The notes under the pieces are model-generated. The model saw only the letters and a program-made list of their open reading frames with translations, was not told the origin of the DNA and made no database searches. DNA of 64,000 bases from Auriscalpium vulgare. Its lineage: Eukaryota; Basidiomycota; Agaricomycetes; Russulales; Auriscalpiaceae. Of this stretch, positions 21,465 to 31,822 are shown piece after piece. The position numbers were made by a program, and so were the translations under genes. The stretch covers positions 62,001-126,000 of the forward strand of contig JAHBBC010000028.1 in the NCBI GenBank assembly GCA_019915015.1, given 5' to 3'. The number at the start of each line of letters is the position of its first letter. Position 1 is the stretch's first letter.

Positions 21465-23931
21465 ATGGCGTCCGGGTCGAGTGCAAACCACGCTGATGCC
21501 GAGCTAGACGACTCAGCTCGAAACTTGAGGCCTCGTCGCGCATGCACCAGTTCGTGTATCTTCACGCTTTCTTGACCGTGTCTAACAGTCGTCTAACTTG
21601 TGCTGTCCGTATCGCAGAGCAACCCGCCGCGCGTCCGGTCGAACGAGTGCGATACGCGGGCGGGAAAAATGAACAGAGAGCCAAAGGGCCGCCTCGGGCT
21701 AAACGTGGACGCGCCAGCGTGCTGCCCACCTTGCCGCTCGAAATCTTGCACGAGGTTCGTGATTTATATGTCTGTTTACTTTCTGCCTGTACATGAACTC
21801 TCACAGATATTTGGACATCTGCCGCCCGACGCCCTTATCAAGCTTACCTGCACATCGAAAGCTTTCCGCCAATTTCTGCTGTCACAACAATCACTTTTCC
21901 TGTGGAGGGACTCTTACAATCTTGTTCCGGATGCTCCTCCGTGTCCCGATGACATGTCTGTGCGCGCATGGGCTCATCTAGTCTTTGGAGGCGCTTATTG
22001 CTACGTGAGTACCACAATGCCTGCGTCTTTCACCTCCATTCATCCGCTCCCAGACGTGCGGCACGAAGGACGTGAGCACGATATTGTTCGTCTTCCGTCG
22101 CCGCGCCTGCAACGTTTGCTCGAAGCAACAGTAAGCCCCGCCAACCCGCGAGTTGCGCATTGCTAATGGAATTCAGTTTACTGAATGCCTCCGATGCCTC
22201 CGAGCGGTTTGGCGTGGCGTTGGCTGATCTTGAGGGAGTGCCTCACATTCGCGGTAAGCTCCGGCATGGTCGCGTTCGCAAAGGACGCTGATCCCGGATA
22301 TACGATAGACAACCTCATGAAGAACTACTGGTGGGATGAAGACATGGACGTCCTTCGGGAGGAACTCGACGCCCTCCTGGCCCGCCATCGGGGCGAAAAG
22401 TCAGCGGCGTACAAGTCACATTTAGACGAAGTCCGAGCTGCAAAGAAAGCGGCCGCCGACGTCAGGTTGAAGGTCACCGTCTGTTACTGCTCATGTATCA
22501 GTTGTTGACTAACCATGTCGACAGCATCACGACATCTCTCAGATATGGGACAACGAGCGACTCACCGACATCAAGGAGAAGCGCTTCGAGGAGTAAGCAC
22601 ATACACTCTAGCCTAGATACCATATGCCTGACCGTTGTCCAGCATCAAGACGCGTCTCTTGGCTCTGGACTACGCCGCTCGTGAGATCGACGCAATTCGA
22701 GACCATCGCGAAGTACTTGTACCCAAGCCGATGACCGACCGTGGTCAGTGCACACGCGCAGTTCTCGCCCTCAGCCAGCTCATTCGTGGTATACAGTATG
22801 GGCGCGCATTCACCAGGCCCTGGTGGTAGAGCTTCTGCGGAAACGGGAACGGCAGCTGCAACTTGACCGTGAGGCGCGCGAGCGGAATCGAGACGTGGCC
22901 CTCGCGAACGCGTGGGCGGCCTATGCACGCACGCTCCCTGCGCATGTTGCCGCCATCGTGGCTGGAATTCGCCCGCGCTCTATCCCATCCGTCGCCGCGA
23001 CAGTCGAACCCGACGAGGACGGGAGCCCTACCCTCGAGCTGCGTATCAAGGCCGCGATCCACGATGCTCATTCGGAGGTCATGGAGCGTATCCGCAGCTC
23101 CGCTGAGCGCCTCCTTGCCCTCCTTCCGCTGCCGAGTCCCGTTCCGTCTCTGTCCACGGAGACCACATTCAGCAATGAATTCCTCATGGGGACGATGGGC
23201 GGGCTCGCCCTCGCAACGTCGCACTTTTCGTGTGACGGTCACGACTTCTCTAGACTCGCTGGCTCTACTGGCATGGAGATGCTCGCCCATTTCTGCGAGC
23301 AGACACGGTTCTCCGAGGCACGGCGCGATGTGGTGCTACGTCTCCTAGAGGCGCTGCATATGGATCCCGAAACGACTACTGCACAAGACCTGGACCGCAC
23401 CGAGGCGCAATTCGTCTGTATGCAGTGCCCGATTGATAAGATACGGAGAGGCAAAAAGTCTGTCATCGGTAGAAATGCCATGTATTGGCGCGGCTGTGTG
23501 AGTCCATGTCAACATCTTGGATGTTGCATAGTTGCTAGACTAATGGCAGGTCACGCATTCTGCTATGATGCACGGAGGAGAACTCCACGCCGGGCAGTGG
23601 AGGCTGCTCAATGAAACTGAGGCACAGCTCGCGCGGGAATGTTTCGTGCCACGGGAATCAAGGTTCAACTGCCCCTGGGGTTGCGGTCACTGCACATTCC
23701 ACCTGAACAACCTCAGCTATTCTCATCGGGAGATGTGGCTCTCACAAACTGAGGTGCTTGCACACGTTAAAGCAGAGTGAGTCGCCCCGCTCGTATGTCA
23801 ACTATACTCGTCGCCAACGCTCATCGTTCCTCAGGCACGCGATTTTGGCACCGGTGTCGGGAGTGGATTATATCCACAATCCGCTCACTAGCTTCTCCGA
23901 CGCTCGTGGAGCTCTGGTTATGGACACATAG
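21465..23931 (+). CDS. F-box protein with zinc-ribbon tail (copy B)
   Basis: The right-arm counterpart of copy A, with the same exon pattern (start MASGSSANHADAELDD, stop TAG 23929-23931), predicted about 650 aa. It has the F-box LPLEILHE-IFGHLPPDALIKL, SLFLWRDSYNLVPDAPP, a Cys4 ribbon, the WWDEDMDVLREEL helix region, the middle domain with RPRSIPSVAATVEPDEDG, and C-terminal FVCMQCP, WGCGHCTFHLNN and PVSGVDYIHNP, which resemble a second metal site. The 10 nt missing from copy A are present, so the ordinary GTGAGT donor keeps frame. Probable SCF substrate adaptor; the target is unknown. Confidence 0.78.
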
Positions 23932-24738
23932 TGCTATATAAAAGATTGTCAAGCCCCACAACTGCCCGCACCCATGGAAGCTACATGAGTTCGTATAGGC
24001 CAATGTAGCCGCCACTGCGCCATGGGCCATTGGTCGCGATTTCTGATGACACATTTTTCTGTCGCTATCCCTTATACATTGACCGACGATTAAGGTTGCC
24101 TTCTCCTTTATTCCTCCACCGCCTACTAGTTTTTGAAACGGAGGCGGAGTGTTGCAACAAGTGGGTGAGCCCTCCGGCGCCGAGAAATCGGTACGCTTAC
24201 TGCTTTACGATTCGTAGATGTCTGTCGATGTCAGTGGGGGAAAATATCAGTACTGTCTGGTCGAGTAGCAGCATCTTTCATTCGCAAGAGAGCGCAGGTG
24301 TCGCTCCTCACGCTTCACCAACTGTACTCACGATCGCACTGCTGCCAGTGAACGCGACTCGCGTTGAACGTTGATCCATTGTCCAATCACCATGACCAAC
24401 GCAAACTCGCTCACCACATCTCATGATGAGCTGCAGGACCTCAAGCTCACAGTGAGTCTCGACACCGGCGAGACGCGTCCGGACCGCAACGCTCTTCGCA
24501 AAGCCAGCCACCCAGTGCACGTGTCACTTGGCACTAAGTAGCGAGGCTTCAGCACGTTCTGATTCAGCAGGTCCGCGCGACGCGCTCACCGAGCATTACT
24601 CATGATTATTGGGCCACAAAAGATGACGGACACAATCCGACAAATCATGAGAGCACGGCGCCGGCAACTACATCACCCGGGCCGGTGTGCCCACTGAACT
24701 CTCCCCGCACAGCGGCAGCGTTAACCATTACCATCACT

Positions 24739-26174
24739 ATGTCGAGCAACTCAGGTGAATTTTTGCGCAATTAGTTTCGCTTGCATTGCTAACATCCGCC
24801 ATACACAACAGAACTCAGCATTCCAAGCCGTTCAACGTTAAGGGCAAGATTGGTGCGTGCCACGGTGCACGAAGTTGGCCTCAAATAACATTGAGTTGCT
24901 GAACGAGTTTGGCAGACGTGATTACCGGGGGAGGGTCTGGAATTGGCATCATGATTGCGTCCGCGTACGTACACAACGGCGCCAAGGTGTACATCGTGTC
25001 TCGAAATGAGAAGCAGCTCAAGGAGGTGAGCCGTGCGGACTGTTCCGCTTGCTTCTTCGCCAACTCGAACCGCCTTTGACCGTCATTGTCTTCAGGTTGC
25101 GGTCCGTTTGAACAGCGAAGGCCCTGGCAGCGTCGATTATATTGTTGCCGACATTGGAGTGGGTACCTGATGGTTGTGTTCCCGCCGAAACTCACCGAGG
25201 AATGCGTCGGCAGTCGAAAGACGGCTGCGAAAAGCTCGTGGAAGCTATCAAGCAGAAGGAGAGCTAGATTCACATACTGGTCAATAACTCCGGCATGGCG
25301 TGGGGCGCCCCGTACAATGAGTGCGTGTCTCCACCTGTTCTGCGCGAGATGCTCATGTTTCCCGGGTCGACGTCAGCTTCCCTCAAAAGGAGGGCTGGGA
25401 CCGATTGCTTGCCCTCAATGTGAAGAGCATCTTTTACGGTGCGCGCATGTGTGTTCAAGCCGTCGCTGTGCTAACATTTGTCACGCTATCATTTCGCAGT
25501 CACCGCCGGGTAAATACATCTAAGTGGCAAATGCTCGACTTCCCGGTCTTATATCTGTTGTACTGTCTTCTCATAACACTGACATGTGCTGCAGCTCGAT
25601 AACACGAGTAAAGCAGCCGGTGCGAGTTCCGCCATTGCGTACACTGCCCGCGGTGCTGACTGTGCCACCAGTGAACCATCTGACTTACCAACTTGCCGTT
25701 ACGCGCTGGGCCCAAGATTTATCACGTACGTGCGGATCTATATCGACTTCCTGTTGCGCGTTACTCACCGCGCCACAGCGTTAATGCGATTTGTCCGGGG
25801 TACGTCTCACCATGCGCACACGCGCTGTAATTCATGATCCGCACAGCGTGTTCCCGTCCAAGATGACGGCTTTTGGATTCAAGCAGGCCGGCAGTGCCGA
25901 CAAGATGGCCGGAGGCCACCCGTGGGGTGCGTTTGCTTCCCGCCATACCGCGGATTGAGACAATGGACTCACCCACATGGCAGGCCGCGTCGGAGAGTCC
26001 ACCGACATGGCTGGCGTTGGTGCGTGGCCACTCATGTGTCCGTCTAGTTCCTGCCAACTGACTGCGTCTGCAGCGTTGTTCCTTGCGAGCCCCGCCGCCG
26101 CATACGTGACAGGCGCGCACCTGGTGCTCGATGGCGGAGGATTTATTTCCGGAATACCATCTGCCCGCCTGTAG
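24739..26174 (+). pseudogene. SDR pseudogene (right-arm copy)
   Basis: The right-arm copy of the SDR gene at 6339-7929, with the same exons. It retains ITGGGSGIGIMIASAY, VNNSGMAWGAP and AYVTGAHLVLDGGG. It has lost one T in the second exon (AAGCCGTTC against AAGCCTGTTC), a frameshift. In the exon before the NNSG motif an AAA Lys codon is TAG (about 25266-25268). Both breaks are absent on the left. The Tyr-to-Asp change at the SDR active site is shared with the left copy, so it predates the arm duplication or was transferred between arms. Confidence 0.8.
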
Positions 26175-26299
26175 GCATGGTTATACTATCATAGGAGCTG
26201 CACTCGAAGACATGCGCATGTATTTCACGCGTGCGAGCTCTACGAATCAGCTTCCGGTGATAGATGGATCACACAGGGCCCTTACGCCGGATGGCGGCT

Positions 26300-26560
26300 T
26301 ATGCGTGAGGTCGTTGCAAAGACCGCCACCGTTGGTTGAAGCCCGCGTAGCTCCCCTGCCCTCTGTCCTCTGCCTTTCCCAAGCAGATATCTTCCTTCCA
26401 CACCACCACAGATAATCGCCTGTACAACATGTAGTATCCCAGATACGGACTCGGCGCTGCATACGACGCACGCGCTGAGCGAGTTCCTGGAGAGCCATTG
26501 CGGAGAATTTCGACGCCAACTGGTGAATCAGAAGGTACTGATGGCCTCGCCGGTGCCAGG
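26300..26560 (+). pseudogene. Fragment of the 148-aa coiled-coil gene
   Basis: This matches the promoter and first part of the gene at 51578-52024, including IPDTDSAPHTTHALSEFLE-like coding sequence, but is truncated and lacks the start. A similar remnant is in the left arm near 6000-6210. Confidence 0.4.
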
Positions 26561-26747
26561 GTGGCTCGCAAGTTGTCCACAAGGAGCGTCGGTGCCATCA
26601 TTGGCGCGAAGAGCGAGTGCCCCTCAGGCTGTGCGGTCCGGTCAGGACGCGTCTCGCCGGTGTAAAACTCACTGTGCGTATATGAGCCTCTTGAGATCCT
26701 GCAGCTCAGCGTGAGATGTGGATCAACGCGAGTCGCGACTGCAAAAC

Positions 26748-26771
26748 CGCGTATATTATGTAATAAACGCG
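26748..26771. promoter_or_regulatory. 24-bp imperfect palindrome in coiled-coil copy 3 promoter
   Basis: The same element as at 5705-5728 and 8312-8335, about 75 bp upstream of the ATG at 26845. Confidence 0.5.
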
Positions 26772-26844
26772 ATGGAAGGTCCACGACTCGTGTAGGCCAC
26801 GAGCAACCGCGCTTTCTCTCTATCGATCTTCCTCTGGTATAAAT

Positions 26845-27503
26845 ATGCGTCCCGCTCAGAAATCTGTCTACGCTATCGCACCGCATCTCTTGCCCTACGC
26901 CCCTGCACGTCCAAAACACCGCTCTCCCCGTCGTCGCGCCCACGCACGCAACACACTTGTCCCCTCCCCTCTCGCTGCACAAATGTCCCACTCGACAGAG
27001 GGCAGCGACGAAGAATTCGACGGCGATTCTGTACCCTTCGCCGCACAAACGTTTAACTCCTCACCAGAAAGCAGCTTCAACACGAACACCACCGGCGGCT
27101 CTCTTAAGACTCTCGCCGTCAGGTCGGCACCTGACGACAGCTACGCCGGCGCGGACAGCGATCTTCACCAGCACCCTGCCAGCGTCTTCAGCAGGGCCGA
27201 CATATCCCTTCGACCCACTGATGACCCCATGATCAACCAACCGGTACTGCCCAGCCGCGAGGCGGGGTCCCGACCGCAAAACATTATGTCCCTGGTCTCA
27301 TCTCCCCCGCCATCTCTCTCCCAAGGCAGTACGGACATGGGCCTTCCCTCCGTCTCCAATGCCACGCACTCCCTCTCCCAGGGCAGTGTGGACATGGACG
27401 TCACCTCCGCCTCCGATGCCCCGCTCTCCCTCTCCCAAGGCAGCGCGGACATGGACCTCACCTCCGCCTTCGATGCCCCGCTCTCCCTCTCCCAGGACAG
27501 CGC
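26845..27503 (+). pseudogene. Coiled-coil gene copy 3, 5' part (split by Ty3 element)
   Basis: A TATAAAT box (26838-26844) touches the first ATG; a second Met is at 26983. The frame matches copy 1 up to SLSQDSA and then runs into the LTR, giving a chimeric tail that ends at 27777. The rest of the gene resumes at 41941. Removing the element and one target-site copy restores an uninterrupted frame of 588 codons plus stop, so the gene was intact until the insertion. Confidence 0.85.
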
Positions 27504-28352
27504 TGATGAGATGAACCCTGGGGGAGGCCCCGGGAACGTCGATAGAAATGGAGGGAGCGAGCAGCCAACCGCTGGCCCAAGAGGTAGTGGGTCGGAGGAA
27601 GAAACCCAAGATCGCGACCGTGCCCCGAACAAACCACCCAGGACCCCGCGGGTCCTGCCCTCGTCCTGCGGCTCTCTCTCTCTCGCTCTCTCCGCTCCCG
27701 TCCGACCGTCGCACGTTGCGTCTCTTCCCACACTATTCGGTGCGACCCTCCCGTCTGTCGCCGCCGGTCCGTCCTAGTTGCGGAGTCGCCCTTGCCGTCC
27801 GACCGTCCGACCTGTGTCCCCGCGCTTGTACCGTCCGAGTCGCTATCCTGGAATATAAACGTCAGTCATAAAACCTACCACACTGTATCACTCCAGTCTG
27901 TGGTTGAGTCGGGGCAGCGTAGCCCGTGGTATCGCAAAGGTGGCGCGACCCGGATGTCGCTACGACTTCCTGGTTTAAGGCATCGTGTCGGGCTGGTCTG
28001 GCGGTATCGCGTCGTGCGGTGCTCTCTGTGAAGCAGGAACGAAAGGTGTAGTCTCGGGTGTAGGCCCAAGGTCCAAAAGTGTCCCTACAACAAGTCGAAT
28101 CGCGTCTATATACCGCTGCTTCGTCAGCTCTTCCCACGCGTCTGCGCTCCTACGCGTCCTACCAAGTTCCGCGCCCGACCGTTCCGACTCCCTACCTCGG
28201 CTCTCCGACTCCTCCCCAGACGCTCGCTCGCTTTGTGCTGTCCCGTGGTCGTGCCGGTGCCGCGACGCCTGTGGGGCGTCTCGGGGGTGTGTGTCTTGGT
28301 GTAGCGGTGTGATTGGTCCTTTTCGGTGCCTGTAGCGCTGCGGGTCCCATCA
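27504..28352 (-). repeat. LTR of Ty3 element, left (3' LTR in element sense)
   Basis: 849 bp, TGATG...CATCA. It differs from the right LTR by one missing A in an A-run (near 28075); no other difference was noticed. It carries TATA boxes on both strands. Confidence 0.93.
27854..27859 (+). promoter_or_regulatory. TATA box in LTR, plus strand
   Basis: TATAAA within GGAATATAAACGTC. In this left LTR it points into the element, toward the antisense genes starting at 28502. The same site in the right LTR (41437-41442) points outward into the split coiled-coil gene. Confidence 0.4.
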
Positions 28353-28390
28353 TCCTCCCCCCAACTGAGCTACCGACTGCCCTCAGTCGG
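28353..28390 (-). promoter_or_regulatory. Polypurine tract and hairpin, copy 1 (at the LTR)
   Basis: On the minus strand GGGGGGAGGA abuts the LTR start TGATGGG, the expected place of the plus-strand primer. Ten nt upstream (28373-28390 on plus) is a perfect hairpin CCGACTG-CCCT-CAGTCGG. Two more copies lie at 30016-30054 and 34140-34174. Confidence 0.8.
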
Positions 28391-28501
28391 CGAATCCCCG
28401 GATGGCTCCTCCTGATAAAGGCTCCCTCGCGCCGTCTCGATGAGTCGTCAGGTAGCGTCGCACCGCCCGCCCGACCAACCAACCCCCCCCCACACACCAT
28501 C

Positions 28502-29728
28502 ATGACCTGGTCTCCCCACACGTACCGTCGCGGTACTCTCTTGCTGTACCACCTGGGTCGGGCCCCCAGCGCGGACTTCCCGCTCGCAGCAGCCGCCGAA
28601 GCGATCGAATCGCGCGAGCGTTGGGCACAGGAGGTGTTGGCTGTCATTGTACGGTTCCCCTCTTTTCCGCCCCGTTGTCGCGCTAACCGTCCGCTCCCAT
28701 CGGCTGTAGGAATCCATCACCGATTCCGACCCCAGGCTGATCATCCCCCTCGCCGAGCGCATCCTCATGCCGATACTCGAGAACGCCATCCTCCTCGTAC
28801 CCGAGGTCGAGGATCGCTTCCGCTCGTGGGCGGGGCGCTTTCTTCGTCCCGCCCCGCTCCCTACGACCGAGCTGCACCCGTGGACCTCCGTTGTTGATCG
28901 GGTCGACCTACTTGACGCCCCCAAGGTTCGGCTGACCGCGACGCTGGTTGAGGAGAACTTTTGGGTCGTGTTTCGCAAACGCGGGTGCTCGGTCGCGTCG
29001 TACTTGCGCGAGCTCGCCATTTTCCATGCCGCCATCCCCGATGACCGTCCCCTGGGCAACCAGACGTGGGTCGCGTACGTCCTCCGAGAGGCCTTGGAAT
29101 GTTCCGCGCTCTCCATTCGCCACTCGCGTGGTGGGACCGCTTTCCTTCCCGACTACGTCGCCCGCGAGTCGACCGCTTGGCCCATTTCGCCCCCACGCAG
29201 TACGGTCGCAACCTCGGCGGACTGGGTGCGCGTCTTTTAGCTCGTTTCGAGGCCGTGTACCGCGAGACCGTCGAGGAGCTCGCTGGGGCTACGGAGAACG
29301 TCGCCAATCTGCAAGCCCTTTGGGCCGACGCTCCCTACCTGTTAGCCATCGTTCGCGACCCCTGCCTCTCCCTCGAGCACGCAACCCGACTCTTCCTGGA
29401 GTACGCAGTGACTGCGGCATACGTTCTGCGCCATTTCCCAGCCGCCCCGACCGAGCCCGACCTTTACACGAACAACCTCTTGGTGACCTTTGTGCGCCAT
29501 CGTGTATTGTCGGGGCTCCCCGCCTTGCCCGCCGGTGATGGTGTCGGCTTGGTTGACGACGATGCCGGCGGTGTCGATTCCGACGAGCAGATGCAGGGCG
29601 ATCCCGTGGACGCCGGGGGTGTCGGGGATGATGTCGCTGTGATGGAGCGTGTGGTGGTCGGCGATGTCGGCGCGATAGTGGATTACCGCAGCGATAGTGG
29701 TAGCGACATCGCGAGCAGTCGTGAGTAG
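28502..29728 (+). CDS. Antisense cargo gene 1, 373 aa, unknown function
   Basis: Start MTWSPHTYRRGTLL. Exon 1 (28502-28648) is 49 codons; a 61-nt GT-AG intron follows, then 28710-29156. A second, weaker intron (29157-29200, 44 nt, donor GTCGCC) is needed to reach 29201-29728. The product is 373 aa, mostly helical, with an acidic tail (VDDDAGGVDSDEQ). It is a paralogue of the 374-aa gene at 30150: same length, same first-intron position and phase, and similar spacing of WAQEVLAVI / WGRKVATLY. It lies wholly inside the retrotransposon, opposite to gag-pol, and may be driven by the plus-strand TATA of the LTR. No domain is recognised. Confidence 0.7.
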
Positions 29729-30015
29729 TGTACCCCTTCTGTAAATGGTCCCTCCGGCCGCCATGAATCGCACAGAACTGTGGCCCCTGATGTCTCATAG
29801 CAATGATCGTCGCGTTTCGCTGCGTGGGCGACTCATAGCGTCGCGCGGTCTCCGACCGTGTTCTGATGGATCGCGGATTCGGTTGCGCGTGGTCGGCTCT
29901 GACTTTGTCTTGTCCCGCTCCCTTCTGGCTACTTGTTCCTCGTGCACCCTGCGCAGGCTGGTCACCCGTCGCCGAGAAAATCCCTATCTTTCTCCTCGTC
30001 GCTCGTGACTGGCCA

Positions 30016-30054
30016 TCCTCCCCCAACTGAAATCTGCGCCTGTCCTCAGACGCA
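30016..30054 (-). promoter_or_regulatory. Internal polypurine tract and hairpin, copy 2
   Basis: Plus strand TCCTCCCCC-AACTGA, then hairpin TGCGCCTG-TCCT-CAGACGCA (30035-30054, one mismatch). It lies between antisense genes 1 and 2. The sequence matches the LTR-adjacent tract, while the stem bases differ and still pair. Confidence 0.7.
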
Positions 30055-30149
30055 AATTCTCCGGCCAAACCCCGGCATATCGGGTCGCGGCGGGTTTCCG
30101 ACGGCCTACATAACGAGTGCGGTCGGTGCGTGCGACCCAGCCTCCGACC

Positions 30150-31331
30150 ATGTCGTCCAGTTTCACCCTTGAGGCGCGTGCTTTCGCCCTTGTCGGGCTA
30201 CTCCTCACTCCGCCCGCGATTGACCTGGAGACCGCTCCCGTCGAGACCCTGGTTCTGGCTCGGGAGGAGTGGGGTCGCAAGGTTGCTACGCTCTACGTAA
30301 GTCCTCGCGCTGTCGTTGCGATCCCCGCTCACGTCCGTGTCGCGCTTATCCAGAATGAAGTGTATAACACTGCGAAGCCATCCGTCCTTCGTCTTGTCCA
30401 GGCAATTGTCAGCCCCGTCTTCGAGACGCTGTTCACTGTGTCCCCCGAGTCGCGCGCCGCGTTTGCTGAATGGGGTGGTAACCTCGTCAGCGACCTCGCG
30501 CCTCCGACGTCCGCTCCTCTCGACCCGACATTTTCGGTTCGCCCAATCGCTGGATTCACCTTCCCGAACAATCGCGACCACTCTCGCCAGCTCTCGCGCC
30601 TCTGCGAGGGCGCCCTGTGGGCCGCATTTGAGTCGGGCCGCACGTCCGTTCCCCAGTACCGTCGCAGCCTTGGTGAGCTCTGCTTGGCCGCTCATCCCAC
30701 CGGTCGCGGAGCGGGCATCGACGCGACAGTCCACGCGGAGTTCATTGCCGGCATGAATGCTTGCGCTTCGGCTCTTCAGCGCCTGAACGGCGGGGAAGAG
30801 GCCCTCCTGTCCGAGGTCCATCGCCTCTCCTACTCGACCACCGGCATATCCCTCCCCGACCTCCTGCGTACCCTCGCGCACCCTCTGTCCGATACGCTCA
30901 TTACCCACACCACCGAGACCGTGGCGACCTTGGCGTCGATCTACGGCACCATCGCGCAACTTGCGCGACCCGACGACCGCCGCGCGCGTGGTCGCTGGGG
31001 TCCGTATGCCGACGCCTTTGACTCTGCGGATGGGTTCTTGGAGGCCGCCGCTGCCGCGTATCTGCGCGACGCCTTGCAGTGGTCCACCACTATCGACAGT
31101 CTTCATGCGCGCACCGCCATTGAGAGCGCTATCCTCGCGTCGAACCTCCCCACCGAGTTATTGGCCGACGTCCACAGCGACCCGACGATGTTCTTGGACG
31201 AGGTCGTGACGTTCCGCGCAGTCCCGATGGGTTGGCAAAACGCGCACCGTGGTCGTCGAGGCGGGGGTGCGACTCGGGGGCGCCTCACTCAGCAGGGGCG
31301 TATCCCGCGTGACGATCCTGCCACGCTGTAG
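30150..31331 (+). CDS. Antisense cargo gene 2, 374 aa, paralogue of cargo gene 1
   Basis: Start MSSSFTLEARAFALVGLLL. Exon 1 is 49 codons (30150-30296). The intron 30297-30353 is GTAAGT...CCAG and 57 nt, so reading through it leaves the frame open. Exon 2 is 30354-31331. The spliced product is 374 aa, helical, ending in an Arg/Gly-rich tail (HRGRRGGGATRGR) that could bind nucleic acid. It shares length and intron position with cargo gene 1, which points to an internal duplication. It starts about 95 bp after polypurine tract copy 2. Function is unknown. Confidence 0.72.
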   Translation: MSSSFTLEARAFALVGLLLTPPAIDLETAPVETLVLAREEWGRKVATLYVSPRAVVAIPAHVRVALIQNEVYNTAKPSVLRLVQAIVSPVFETLFTVSPESRAAFAEWGGNLVSDLAPPTSAPLDPTFSVRPIAGFTFPNNRDHSRQLSRLCEGALWAAFESGRTSVPQYRRSLGELCLAAHPTGRGAGIDATVHAEFIAGMNACASALQRLNGGEEALLSEVHRLSYSTTGISLPDLLRTLAHPLSDTLITHTTETVATLASIYGTIAQLARPDDRRARGRWGPYADAFDSADGFLEAAAAAYLRDALQWSTTIDSLHARTAIESAILASNLPTELLADVHSDPTMFLDEVVTFRAVPMGWQNAHRGRRGGGATRGRLTQQGRIPRDDPATL

Positions 31332-31822
31332 CGTCGTCGCACTGTCGGAGCGTCGGGAGATAAAGGGAAAGAAAGAGCCCGCGTTAGTGTAGTGCCTTGT
31401 GCCCGCATGTACGTCGTTGAATGCCTCCCAATACGAGTATTGAACTTGCGACGCGTTACCCGCTTGTGCGACGCCAGTGTACCGTGGTCGCGCCCCGTGG
31501 GAGGGGCGGGCGCCAACGACTTGTGCGATTTCGCTCGCGCCAGCAACACGTGCCCGCCACGCGGCGTCGGAGCCGCGCGTGGCGTCCCGCACCGGTCCGG
31601 GGCATGTCGCGGGATCAAATCAACGATCGCTGATCAGATCGCGGATCGACCCGGCGTCGTGGGCGCTCGGAGGCAAAACCAGCGCTCTGGCCGGGCCACG
31701 CGGCCGGTCGCTCCCACGCACGCACCATTGTTCGTGCGCCTGCGGCGAAGTCGCTGTCGCCCTTCTTCCCTCTTCCCCTCACCTCGCTCGCTCGCCTTCC
31801 CGCTCCCCCGATTCCTCACCCC
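31332..31822. other. Spacer between cargo genes 2 and 3
   Basis: Presumed 3' UTR of gene 2 and promoter of gene 3. The last 80 bp are CT-rich (CTCGCTCGCCTTCCCGCTCC). No frame with support. Confidence 0.4.

Noticed and set aside
27508..28335. Open frames inside the LTRs (for example the tail of the split coiled-coil gene to 27777)
   Set aside because: Repeated identically in both LTRs and without any domain; explained by GC-rich LTR sequence.
29289..31618. Minus-strand frames under cargo genes 1 and 2 as extra pol-sense proteins
   Set aside because: They have no start after pol, are low complexity and would be interrupted by stops, whereas the plus strand shows consistent GT-AG introns.
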